Assembly: GCA_949294085.1 (NCBI GenBank)
Contig: CASFFX010000003.1
Location: 62,001-126,000 of the forward strand
Direction of reading: 5' to 3'
Origin: an uncultured bacterium
Lineage (GTDB): Bacteria > Elusimicrobiota > Elusimicrobia > Elusimicrobiales > Elusimicrobiaceae
Length of the DNA stretch: 64,000 nucleotides
A program made the translations under genes and the position numbers. Position 1 is the stretch's first letter, and the number at the start of each line of letters is the position of its first letter. Below, one piece after another: positions 18,216 to 29,400 of this stretch. The notes beneath the pieces are model-generated. The model did no database searches and was not told the origin of the DNA. It saw nothing but the letters and a program-made list of their open reading frames with translations.

Positions 18216-19820
18216 TTACAGCGGGATATTGCCTTTGCGCGGATTGTGGTGCGGATCGCGCTTATTTTTCAGCACGTCAAACGCACGGATGATTTTGGTG
18301 CGCGCTTCGGCCGGTTCAATGATTTCGTCAATGGAACCGTTGGTAGCCGCCTGATAAGGAGAGGCAAACTTGTCGGAATATTCCTGTGTCAGTTTTTGTT
18401 TCATTTCTTCTTTTTTGGCAGGATCCGTTTCGGCCTTCAAATCGCGCGAGTACAAAATTTCCACCGCGCCACGCGGGCCCATTACGGCAATTTCCGCGCT
18501 GGGGAACGCAAAGTTAAAATCCCCGCGCAGGTATTTGGAACCCATGGCGATATAGGCGCCGCCGTAAGCTTTGCGCAGCACGAGGGTTACTTTCGGGATA
18601 GACGCCTCGGAATACGCATACAACAGCTTCGCCCCGTGGCGGATAATGCCGCCATGTTCCTGCTGCACGCCGGGCAAATAGCCGCCCGTATCCACCAGCG
18701 TTAAAAGCGGGATGTTAAACGCATTTAAGAAGCGGATAAACCGCGCCGCCTTGTCGCTGGCGTCGCTGTCCAGCGCGCCGCCCAAGCAAGCGGGGTTGTT
18801 GGCCACTACGCCCACCACGTGGCCGCCCAGGCGGATAAACCCGGTTACCACGTTTTTGGCAAAATTTTGATGAATTTCAAAGAAGCCGTAATCATCGGCC
18901 AAGCGCCAGATGACATGGTGGATGCGGAACGCCTTTTTGGGGTCCATTTCGCACACGCGTTCCAACACCGGCACCCGGCGTTCCACCAAGTCGCTGGTGG
19001 TATCCAGCGGGGGTTTTTCTTCGCAGTTTTGCGGCAGGAAAGAAAGCAGCTCGCGCACCTGGCGGAAGCAATCCTGCTCTGATTTGGCCACAAACTGGCA
19101 CACGCCGCTTTTTTCGCTGTGCGGGCGGGAACCGCCCAAGGTATCAAAATCTACTTCTTCACCGGTGGCCGCTTTCACCGCGCCCGGGCCGGTGATGAAC
19201 ATATGGCTGATGCCTTCCACCATAAAAATAAAATCCGTCAGCGCCGGGGAATACGCCGCTCCCCCCGCGCAAGGGCCTAAAATAACAGAAATTTGAGGAA
19301 TCACGCCGGAAGCCTTCACGTTGCGGTAGAAAATTTCCCCGTAGCCGTTTAAGCTGTCCACCCCTTCCTGGATGCGCGCGCCGCCGGAATCAAACAACCC
19401 AATCAGCGGGATTTTGGCTTCAATCGCGCGGTCCATCAGCGCGGCTATTTTTTTGGCGTGGGCCAGCCCCAGCGAGCCGCCCATCTGCGTAAAATCCTGG
19501 GCAAACAGTGCCACTTCGCGCCCGTTAATGCGGCCGAACCCGGTGATTACGCCGTCGCCTTTAATGTGTTTGTCTTTAATGCCAAAATCGCTGCAGGAAC
19601 TTTCCATCAAGCTTTTAATTTCCAAAAAGCTGTCTTTGTCCAAAAGGTAAGAAATACGTTCGCGGGCGGTCATCTTGCCTTTGTCTTTCTGGGCTTTGAT
19701 GCGGGCCTCGCCGGCGCCTTTCAAGGCGTCTTGGGAAACTTGTCTGAATTTTACCAAACTGGCCGGAGCGGGTTGGTCCGACGGCTTATCCTGTTTGGGG
19801 TCCTCAAAGAGTTCAATCAT
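18216..19820 (-). CDS. Acyl-CoA carboxylase carboxyltransferase (PccB-like)
   Basis: A 534-residue carboxyltransferase of the propionyl-/acetyl-CoA carboxylase beta and methylmalonyl-CoA decarboxylase alpha group, moving CO2 between carboxybiotin and an acyl-CoA. Both crotonase-fold halves are present: an N-half with GGARIQEGVDSL and GPCAGGAAYSPALTDF, and a C-half with LVDTGGYLPGVQQEHGGIIRHG and LRKAYGGAYIAMGS. It ends the operon after the synthase and the pantetheinyl transferase, so supply of malonyl- or methylmalonyl-CoA to the synthase is a reasonable inference. A biotin carboxylase gene lies far away at 51624-53015. Confidence 0.93.
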   Translation of the reverse strand: MIELFEDPKQDKPSDQPAPASLVKFRQVSQDALKGAGEARIKAQKDKGKMTARERISYLLDKDSFLEIKSLMESSCSDFGIKDKHIKGDGVITGFGRINGREVALFAQDFTQMGGSLGLAHAKKIAALMDRAIEAKIPLIGLFDSGGARIQEGVDSLNGYGEIFYRNVKASGVIPQISVILGPCAGGAAYSPALTDFIFMVEGISHMFITGPGAVKAATGEEVDFDTLGGSRPHSEKSGVCQFVAKSEQDCFRQVRELLSFLPQNCEEKPPLDTTSDLVERRVPVLERVCEMDPKKAFRIHHVIWRLADDYGFFEIHQNFAKNVVTGFIRLGGHVVGVVANNPACLGGALDSDASDKAARFIRFLNAFNIPLLTLVDTGGYLPGVQQEHGGIIRHGAKLLYAYSEASIPKVTLVLRKAYGGAYIAMGSKYLRGDFNFAFPSAEIAVMGPRGAVEILYSRDLKAETDPAKKEEMKQKLTQEYSDKFASPYQAATNGSIDEIIEPAEARTKIIRAFDVLKNKRDPHHNPRKGNIPL

Positions 19821-19866
19821 AGTCCCTCCAAAATCTGTATATTTTTATTTTACTAAATAATAAGGC

Positions 19867-20487
19867 TCATTGCCCGTACGCCAGCGTAAACATAAAGCCG
19901 GGCACAAGCTCGCTGGTTTGCAGCGTAATGGCGGGGCTGCCCAGGCGGGCGTAGGCCTCTTGTGCGGGCCCGAAGAAGAAAGCCTTTCCGCGCACACAGC
20001 GCACATCGTAGCTGTTGAGAGATAAGCCGGTGCCCAAAAGTTTTACCACGGCCTCTTTCTGCGTCCACAAGGCGGTCAGAAAAGCGTCGCCGGTGTCGGT
20101 CAGTTCGGACGGATGAAAAAAATCGTGCGCCCAAGCGTCTATGCGGTGTGCAATTTTTTCCAAATCAATGCCCACCCGGCTTTGCTCCGGGCCCAGGGCC
20201 GCCACGGCCCAGCCGTGGCTGTGCGTAATGCTAAACGCCAGCGCGCTTGGTTTTCCCCCCACCTGCAAAAGGGGTTTCCCGCTGGGATGAGGAAGCACTT
20301 CTATCTCCCGAAGCGGCGCCCCCACGGCCTGGTGCACCAATTCTTTTAAAGCAAATCTGCCCCCGAGCCACTCCACCCTTCGCTTCGGGAAGCGAAGCGT
20401 TTGGAAAAACGCCGCTTCCTGGGAGCTTAGGATTTCGTCGGCCGGGGGCAGACGGTTCAAATCAACTGCTTTAATGGGGCAGGACAT
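19867..20487 (-). CDS. Sfp-type 4'-phosphopantetheinyl transferase
   Basis: Transfers phosphopantetheine from CoA to carrier domains. Starting at the ATG at 20487 (11 bases after the synthase stop, GGGGCG upstream) it has 206 residues. Key motifs are the substrate-site segment FSITHSHGWAVAAL, the metal-binding GIDLEKI, and FHPSELT with WTQKEAVVKLLG. All metal and CoA ligands expected for the family appear to be present. Its position between the synthase and the carboxyltransferase indicates that the synthase is its client, which is striking because those carrier domains have Thr at the modification site. Confidence 0.94.
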   Translation of the reverse strand: MSCPIKAVDLNRLPPADEILSSQEAAFFQTLRFPKRRVEWLGGRFALKELVHQAVGAPLREIEVLPHPSGKPLLQVGGKPSALAFSITHSHGWAVAALGPEQSRVGIDLEKIAHRIDAWAHDFFHPSELTDTGDAFLTALWTQKEAVVKLLGTGLSLNSYDVRCVRGKAFFFGPAQEAYARLGSPAITLQTSELVPGFMFTLAYGQ

Positions 20488-20498
20488 TTCGCCCCGGA

Positions 20499-23400
20499 TT
20501 ACTGGCCAATGGCCTGGTAACCGTGGATTTCCACCCACACGTCGCCCTGCGCGTCAAACACATAGGCGTCGTGCAAAGTTTTCCCGTCCGCCGTATTGCC
20601 GCGGCTTACGCCGTACAAGTACAGCTGGGCAGGCGGAAGTTGCTTTTTAAGCACGGCCACTTCGGCGATGCCGTCGGGCAGCGTCATTTTGTGCTCAATG
20701 CTCATATCCTGGAAACCGCAGCATTGGAAGGCCGCTTCAATCAGCATCGGGTTGGCCAACAGCGTGCGGGGGCCGTCGTTCCATTGCGGGCGCGGCGTGG
20801 TGTGGTAAACCGCCAGCGAAGCGTGTTTATCCACGCGCACAATGCCTTCCAGCACTTGGAAGGAAGGACCATGGAAATACTTTTGGTAGATTTCCTCTTT
20901 GCTCACGCTCATCGGCGCGGTCAGGCCGGTCATCGCTTCGGCTTTTACGGAGTCCCAGGTAGAAACAAATCCTTCCAGCGTTTTGGCGGTAAAGTGTCTG
21001 CGGGTGTTGCCCATCTTTACGCCTTTGCTGTTGATAAAGTCGGATTCAATTTCCATAGAGGCTTCGTTTCCGGCGGCTTTCCCAATGACGCGCACCGCCT
21101 GCGGGCGATTTCTTAAAAGCTTAATCGGCAGGTAGAAATGCACGTCTTTGAGGCCCTGCGGCACTTGGCCCGTAAGAGCCGTGGCCGTTTCCATAAACGT
21201 TTCAATGCCCATCACGCCCGGCACGTACGGCGTGCCTTCAATGGCGTGGTCGGCCAGGTACGGATCGGAATTTAAGTTAAATTCTTTTTCCAGGTGGATT
21301 TCCGAACCTTTTTGCAGCGAAGTGATGTTGCCTAAAAAGTGCGTCGCTTTGGAGGCGTCCACTCCCGTTTCGGCTTTTGCCGGCGCGGCCGAAGCGGCCG
21401 GCGCAGGCGCAGAACCGGTGGGGGCTCCGTCGGAGCCGTTATCATCGGCTCCGATTTCGTCCCACTCAAACTTTAACTGATGGTCCCAGTCCAGTCTGCC
21501 CAAAGAACCCGTAAGTACGATTTCCGGTACCTGTCCATAGACGATTTCGTCCAGGAAGATTTGCATACCGTCTTCGGGGTCCACAAAGTCCACCCCGTTG
21601 GAGCGCAGGAAGGTTTCCACCCCCGCACGCACCCCCATACCGACGTTCTTGTAAGCACTCATGGCAATGCTGATGGCGCGGTAGCCTTGGTTGGACAAGG
21701 ACAGCGCCGATTTGGCCAAGTAGTCGTTGGCGCTGGCGTAGTCGCTCTGGCCCAGGTTGCCGTATTTGCCGGCAATGGAGGACGCAAAGGCGAAGAAGCC
21801 GTCGTCGCGCACGATGTTGTTGGCCAGGAAGGAAGCAAAGCTGGTCGCTTTGACGTCAAAGATACGGTAATATTCCGCCGGATCTTTATCGTAAATCAGC
21901 TTGGAGCGTTCCAACCCCGCAAAGTGGATGAGTCCGTCCACGCGGCCGTTTTTGGCCTTGATCTTGGTGCAGACTTCTTTGACCATGGAGGAGTTCGTTA
22001 CGTCGCAGTGGTAGTATTCCACTTCGCTGCCCAAGTCGCGCAGTTTCTGCAAGTTGTTGTAAAGCGTTACAGAATCTTTCACCCGTCCGAAGGCGCGTTC
22101 CAACATGACCGGGGTCGCCTTTTTGGTCTTGTCGGCCTTGAGGTCTTCCCACAGCTGTTTCTTCAGCGCGGCCAGTTCCGCTTCGTTCATAGAAGCCCAC
22201 AGCGGCGTCTTTTCCTGGATTTCAATGATGTCCAAGACAATGATTTTGCTGTGATACTGGGCGGCAATTTTTTGGGCCAGCATAGCGCCAATCCCGCGGC
22301 CGGAACCCGTGAAGATAATGGATTTGCCGGCCAGGTCAAAGTGTTTGACTCTTTTGTCCAGGCGAGTCGGCAGCGAGAGGATGGTGGAGCGGACATTGTC
22401 GCGCGTACCAATCATCAGGCGCATATCGCCGTGGAGCACTTCGTCCATCGTTTTTTGGGCCATTTCGTCCGCGGTGGCGGTGGGCTCAAAATCCATCAAT
22501 TTGGAGATGGCCCCCGTGCGTTCGTACACGTCTTTGCGGAAGCAGGTGGTGCCGCCGGTCAGCGCGCCGACAATGGGGTTGAACTCTTCTTTGGTAGTAT
22601 AGCCAAAGGTACCATCAATCTTGGTGTTGACCGCGAAGAACGTATCGGCGTCCTGGCGGTTGGAAAGGCCTTTTTCAAATACGCGCAGCGCAATGAACAG
22701 CGGCATGACGTATTTGGTCAAATCCGCATGCGGGCTGGCCTTCTTGTCAAATTTCTTGATAGAAGCGCCCAACAGATACACGATACCCTGGATGTTCGGA
22801 TCCTCGGCGGCGTAATCCTTCAAGGCCGCTTCGGTTTCTTCGTACGATTCCCAGTTTACAATCGTGGTGTTTTTGCTGCGGGTTTTGAGCGTGGTGAACA
22901 CGTGGTATTTCACGCCCAATTCCTTAAATTCTTCCTGGTACGCTTTAATCAGCTGCGAATTGTCCGCAAACAACAGTACCGTGCGGTCTTTGGACAAGCG
23001 TCTGTTTTCGCGTTCCGTCAACGGCGCGTCCGCCACCGTGGTAACGTAGCGCAGTTTTTTCTCGTGGCAATGTTCGCCCTGATAGCCTTCCCGTTCCGGG
23101 CGTTCCGCCAGCGAGAAGTGCTTTTCAATCGGAGCCGTCGGATTCGTGATCAACGCGTCCGCTTGCGGTACCCCAATGTGTTCCGCAATCACGTGTTCCG
23201 GTTTTTTGGCCAATTTCACTTTGGGCGTTTCCACCGCCGGGGCCGGGGTTATCGGCGCGGCAGGAGCCACAGGCGCAGCCGCCGCAGGCGTTACAGCCGC
23301 CGGGGCCGGAGTTACCGGCGCGGAAGCCGCAGGCGCGGCCGTCGTCTTGCCGCCCGCATGCGCCAGCGCAAAGTTGATGCAATGGCGAATCGTCGGATAG

Positions 23401-26400
23401 TCTTTGAGCTGGATGCCTTCCTGCTGCGCAATACCGTAGTGTTCGCGCAACGCGGCAAAGAGTTCGGCTTGTTTCACCGTATCAATGCCCAAGTCGGCTT
23501 CCATATCCAAGTCAATGTCCAACATGTCTTCGGGGTAGCCCGTTTTGTCCGCTACCATTTTGACGATTTCTTTGGTTACGGTCGCTTCATCCAACGCTAC
23601 GGCTTTCGGAGCCGGAGCAGGCGCCGCCGCAGGCGTTACAGTCGCCGGGGCAGGCGCAGCCGGGGTTACCGGCGCGGCAGGAGCCACAGGCGCAACCGGA
23701 GTTACCGGTGCGGAAGCCACAGGCGCGGCCGCCGCAGGTTTGCCCGCGTTGGTCAATACAAAGTTGATGCAATGGCGAATCGTCGGATAATCTTTGAGCT
23801 GGATGCCTTCCTGCTGCGCAATACCGTAGTGTTCGCGCAACGCGGCAAAGAGTTCGGCTTGTTTTACCGTATCAATGCCCAAGTCGGCTTCCATATCCAA
23901 GTCAATGTCCAACATATCTTCGGGGTAGCCCGTTTTGTCCGCTACCATTTTGACGATTTCTTTGGTAACGGTCGCCTCATCCAACGCCACCGCTTTCGGA
24001 GCCGCGGCCGGAGTTACCGGCGCAGGCGTTACCGGGGCCACAGGGGCAACCGCCGATTGCGCTACAGGCGCAGCCGGGGTTACCGGCGCGGAAGCCACAG
24101 GCGCGGCCGCCGCGGGTTTGCCCGCATTGGCCAACACAAATTTAATGCAATGGCGAATCGTCGGATAATCTTTGAGTTGGATTCCGTCCTGCTGGGCAAT
24201 ACCGTAGTGTTCGCGCAACGCGGCAAAGAGTTCGGCTTGTTTCACCGTATCAATGCCCAAGTCGGCTTCCATATCCAAATCAATGTCCAACATGTCTTCC
24301 GGATAACCCGTCTTTTCAGCCACCATACCCACGACTTCTTTGGTTACGGTCGCTTCGTCCAACGCTACGGCTTTCGGAGCCGCGGCAGGCGTTACAGCCG
24401 CCGGGGCAACCGTCGCTTGCGCGGTAGGAGCCACAGGCGCAGCCGCCGGAGTTACCGGTGCGGACGCCGCAGGTTTGCCCGCATTGGCCAGCACAAATTT
24501 AATGCAATGGCGAATCGTCGGATAGTCTTTGAGTTGGATTCCGTCCTGCTGGGCAATACCGTAGTGTTCGCGCAGCGCGGCAAAGAGTTCGGCTTGTTTC
24601 ACCGTATCAATGCCCAAGTCGGCTTCCATATCCAAGTCAATGTCCAGCATGTCTTCGGGGTAGCCCGTCTTGTCGCTGACCATTTTGACCACTTCTTTGG
24701 TTACGGTCGCTTCGTCCAGCGCCACCGCTTTCGGGGCCGGGGCAGGAGCCGCAGCCGGAGCCGCCGCAGGCGCGGCTTTGGCGTCGTGCGCGTGGATGGC
24801 GTTTACTTTGTCCACAAACGCTTGGGACCCTTCCATTACCAAGGAAGGTTTGACCCCATGCTGATAATTGTCTTTAATGCGCAGGGTGTTCTGCACCACT
24901 TCCAGCACCGGCGCTTGCTGACCGGAAATTTCCTTCAGCCAAGCCTGGTGTTTGGCTTCGTCCGTAACGCGGGGTTCGCCTTCCTGCCACATTTTTTCCA
25001 GTAAAGTCATACCTAATTGAGAACCAAACCCGGCCGCCAAGCGCAAGGCGTATTTGAAATCGTAATGGCCGCCTTTGCTAAGCGTAATGCCTTCCAATTC
25101 GGGGTCGGCTTCTTTGAAGTTGGCAATCGGCGGTACGAGGCCCGTATTCAGGCAGCGTACGGCGATGGCGTCTTCCAACCCGGCACCCATGGAGTGCCCG
25201 GTGAACCCTTTGGTGTTGCTGACGATGACACTGCTAACGTCTTTGCCAAAGGTGGATTTCAAAGCGTACGCTTCGGCGCTGGCGGAACCGCCGCGCGCAG
25301 GGGTGTACGTCTCGTGCGAGATAAAGACCAACTGTTTGGCCATGTCGGAGCGGTTCAACCCGTAATCCTTTTCGGCGTGGGTTACCAAGCGGTTCATCAC
25401 TTGCGCCACGTGCGCCACGTCCAAGCGGGTTACGTGGAAGCCGCTGTTGGCAATTTCCGTTTCCAACAGTTTGGCCAACGGTTTCATACCGCGTTTGGTT
25501 ACTTCGGATTCTTCTTCCACAACCAGCGACACCGCACCCATGCCCACAATCATGCCGTTTCTGCGGCGGTCAAAGGGCAGGGCGGCTTTGGTAACGTCGG
25601 CTTCCGTCGTAGCGGCACCCGAGGCCAAGAAAGCCGTCAAAATCCACTCGGAAACGTTGTCGTTGGTAATATCGTCGGCGCTGATGACGATGACGCGTTT
25701 GCAGCGGCCCAGTTTAATCCAGTCCTGCGCCACGGCAATGGCTTGCGCGGTGGAAGCGCAGGCAGCGCTCATGGCCGTAGCCGGCCCGCGGGCGCGGATC
25801 CACTGGCAGAAATGCGAGTGCGCGATGATAATCGTCTTTAAGATAAATTCCGACGTAAAGGCTTCCGGTTCTACTTCTTTGTCTTTGAAATTGGCCTGAT
25901 ACCAAGCTTCAATTTCGGCTTTGAGGGCCGGATCGGAAATTTGAGAAATCAATTTTTGGCAAAACGCATGTACTTCTTTGGCCGTTTTGTTGTTAAGCAG
26001 CCCCGCTACCCGTTTGGACAAATCGCCCATCATGCTGTTGGCCACCGGGAAAGCGGACGTGAAAATGACGCCCGTTTCGTCAATCATATCGGCCGGCAGA
26101 CCCCAGCGGTCCGGCAAGTAGCCGCCCGTAGAAGTAGGCTTGTAGTACAGCACCAGCGGGATTCCCGCGTCTTTCAACGCCAAAATACCCGCGGCAATGG
26201 CCAGCTGGAAGCTGCGGTCCATGGAGCGGACCCATTTGGCCGGCAGCCCAAATTCTTTTTCCAAATCAAACGCGCCGCCTTTGGCCGCCAATTTAATGGC
26301 TTGCATGGGCGAGGTTAAGCGTTCAATGCGGTGGTTGCCGTCTTTGGATTTAATTACGAACTCCACGTGCTTGTCAATTTGCTTCTGCTGGATTTCGGAG

Positions 26401-29400
26401 CTGACGGGCTCAATCATATTGCGGCCGGAGAGAATTTCGTCCAACACGCCTTCGCGGAAGATTTTGTCCCAGCTGCCGGGGCCGCCCGCGGCAATACCGC
26501 TGATGACCACGGATTTTTGCGCGCAGCTGCCTTTGGCGGCGCTCACGCCCGTTTTGCAGGCGCAGACGGTATTGTTCTGCACCGTACCCGCGGCTTTTTC
26601 CGTGGGGGTGGCGTTACCGGTTACCCAGTTTACAAACGCCGGGTTAAAAGTAGAATTATCACCGTACATATCGGTTCCTTTCCAATCCAAGTGAATACCC
26701 GAAGAAATCAAGTTGGCAAACAGGTCGTTGAACTCCACAATGCCGCCTTTTTTGGGGTGGTTGGAAGCCAATACCTTAATGTCTTTTTTATCGGAAAGCG
26801 TGTTGGAAGCCAACGCGGAAAGCACGCGTTTGGGCCCGCATTCCACAAACAGGCGCACCCCGGAATCGTAGGTGGTCTGCAACTGTTTGATCCACTCCAC
26901 GGAGTGGGAAATCTGGGTTACCATCAAGTCTTTGATCTTTTCCGGATCGTTCGGATAGAATTCCGCGGTTACGTTGGTGGTAATCGGCATCGTGGGCGCG
27001 TGGAAAGTCAGCGTATCCAAGAAGGCGCGGTACTGCGGCATGGCCGGGCGCACAATGGCCGAGTGGAACGCGTGCGACACCGGGATCTGCACCGCCTGGA
27101 TGCCCATATCGGTAAACATTTTGATGGCATCGTCCACCGCTTTGCTGGCGCCGGCGATGACCGTCTGCGTGGGGCAGTTTTTGTTGGCTACGGCCACGTA
27201 GCCGTTGATGCGGGCCAATTCGGGTTCTACCCGGTCCACCGGGGCCGCGATAGAAGCCATCTTGCCGTTGTCTTCCACTTTAATTTCAGACATCACTTTC
27301 CCGCGGGTGCACACGGCTTTTAAGCCGTTTTCAAAATCAAAAATACCGGCCGCCACCGCCGCCGCATATTCGCCCAAGCTGTGGCCCATGACCACGTCCG
27401 GCTTAATGCCAAACGAGGACAGCAGCCGCATCATGGCAATGTCCGCCGTCAGCACGGCGGGCTGCGTCATTTCGGTTTTCTTAATGGCGGCTTCGCGCAC
27501 GGCAATTTGTTCCTTCGTTTCGCCGGGTTTGCTCCACAAGGTGTCGGTCAGGTTCTGGCCGATGATGTTTAACAGCAGGCGGTCCGCTTCGTCAAAGGTA
27601 TCCTGCACGACTTTGTACTTGGAGGCCAGGTCCTTCATCATATCCACATACTGCGAACCCTGCCCGGGGAACATAAAGCACACTTTGGGTTTGATTTCAG
27701 ACGGCGTAAACGGATAAATGCCTTTCATGCGCAGGTAGAGGGATTCTTGTTCCCACACGTCCTGGGCGGAAGCCGTCTTTTTGAAGAATTGAATTTTTTC
27801 TTTGAGTTTTTCCGGAGACTCCACGTTAATCGTTACCGCAAATTTAGCCGGCTTGGCAATGTGGTTTTTGTAAGAAATGCTCGGCAAATAGGTGGGGTCA
27901 TATTCAATCGCGACGAGCGCTTTGTCCAACACGTTAAACAGTTCCTGTTTGGTCGGGGCGGAAAAAGTCAATACATCGCTTTGGATTTTTTCCCCGGGAA
28001 CGTGAAGGGTGTACGAATTACGGCTGGTCATGGTAGGTTTCTCCTTTACAGGCGCCGAAACGGTTACCTGTTGTTTTGCTTCTTCAGCCTTTTTAAGCAG
28101 GCTGTCGTTCATTTCTTCCATTGCCACGTGGAAGTTCGTGCCGCCAAAACCAAAGGCGGATACGTTGGCGCGGCGGATTTTGCCGCCGGGCCATTCTTCC
28201 GCTTTGGTAATTACGCGGAAGGGGCAGGTGCTCCAATCCACAATGGGGTTGGGCGTTTCAAAATTGACGGAAGGCGGCAACACCTTATTATATAAGGCCA
28301 GCGAGGTTTTGATTAAAGACGCAATCCCCGCCGCCGCTTTGGCGTGGCCGATCTGGCTCTTCACGCTGCCCAGCCCAATGGTACCGGGTTTGGCATACGG
28401 CGCAAAAAGCTCGGTCAGCGCGCCGAGTTCCACCGCGTCGCCCACGCGGGTGCCGGTACCGTGCGCTTCAATCAGGCCCACGGCCTCGGGCGTATAGTCC
28501 AGCTGTTCAAAGGTTTTTTCCACCGCCAGTTTTTGGCCTTTGGGGTTCGGGGCGGTAATGCCCTTGCCTTTCCCGTCGGAAGAGGCGCCTACGGCGCGGA
28601 TGACGGCGTAAATCCGGTCGCCGTCTTTGACGGCGTCGGACAAACGTTTCAAAATCACCATACCGGCGCCTTCCGCCATCACAAAGCCGTTGGCCCGGGC
28701 GTCAAACGGGTAAGACCCCGTTTCAGACAGTGCGCCGATTTTGCAGAATTTAATGTACGCAGAGGGAGACATCATCTGGTCCACACCGCCGGCGACGGCC
28801 ATATCAAAGTTGCCCATGCGCAGGCCGTTGACGGCTTGGTCAATCGCAGCCAGCGAAGTAGCGCAGGCGGCGTCCACCGCAAAGTTGGTGCCGTGCAAAT
28901 CAAACACGTTGGCCACGCGGCCGGGAATTACGTTGGCCAATTCGCCGGGCATGGAATCTTCGTTAATCGGGGCGAATTTTTCGCGCACGCCCGCGTCCAT
29001 TTCGTCCAGCATTTTCTGGGCGTCGGCCGGGGCCAACGATTTGAAGGAAGGGGTATTTTTCAAAATTTCATACAAAAAGGGGCGGTTGAGGCGGGTGTTG
29101 GACATTTCATTTTTCATGCCCCCCATGGAGTTGCCGATAATTACCGCCGTGCGGTTGTGGTCAAACGCCTTTTTGTCATAGCCGGCATCTTCCAGCGCCA
29201 TGCGCGTGGTTTCAATAGCCAGGTGCTGCACCGTATCCATCTGCTTGGCAATTTGCGGAGGAATGCGGTATTTTAAGGAATTGAATTTGAAAGACTGAGG
29301 AATAAAACCGCCGATTTTGGAATAAAGTTTATCTTCGGCTTTGTGATCGGGACTGTAGAAAAGTCGGTAGTCCCAGTACGACGCGGGAATTTCGGTAATG

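Noticed and set aside
23355..24719. Regularly spaced repeats that might suggest a CRISPR or satellite array
   Set aside because: The units are about 243 bases, in frame, and encode acyl carrier domains.
21480..25004. A 1174-codon plus-strand open frame opposite the synthase
   Set aside because: It is antisense to the synthase, has Arg/His/Tyr-rich low-complexity translation typical of a shadow frame over Ala/Pro coding DNA, and shows no ribosome binding site or domain.
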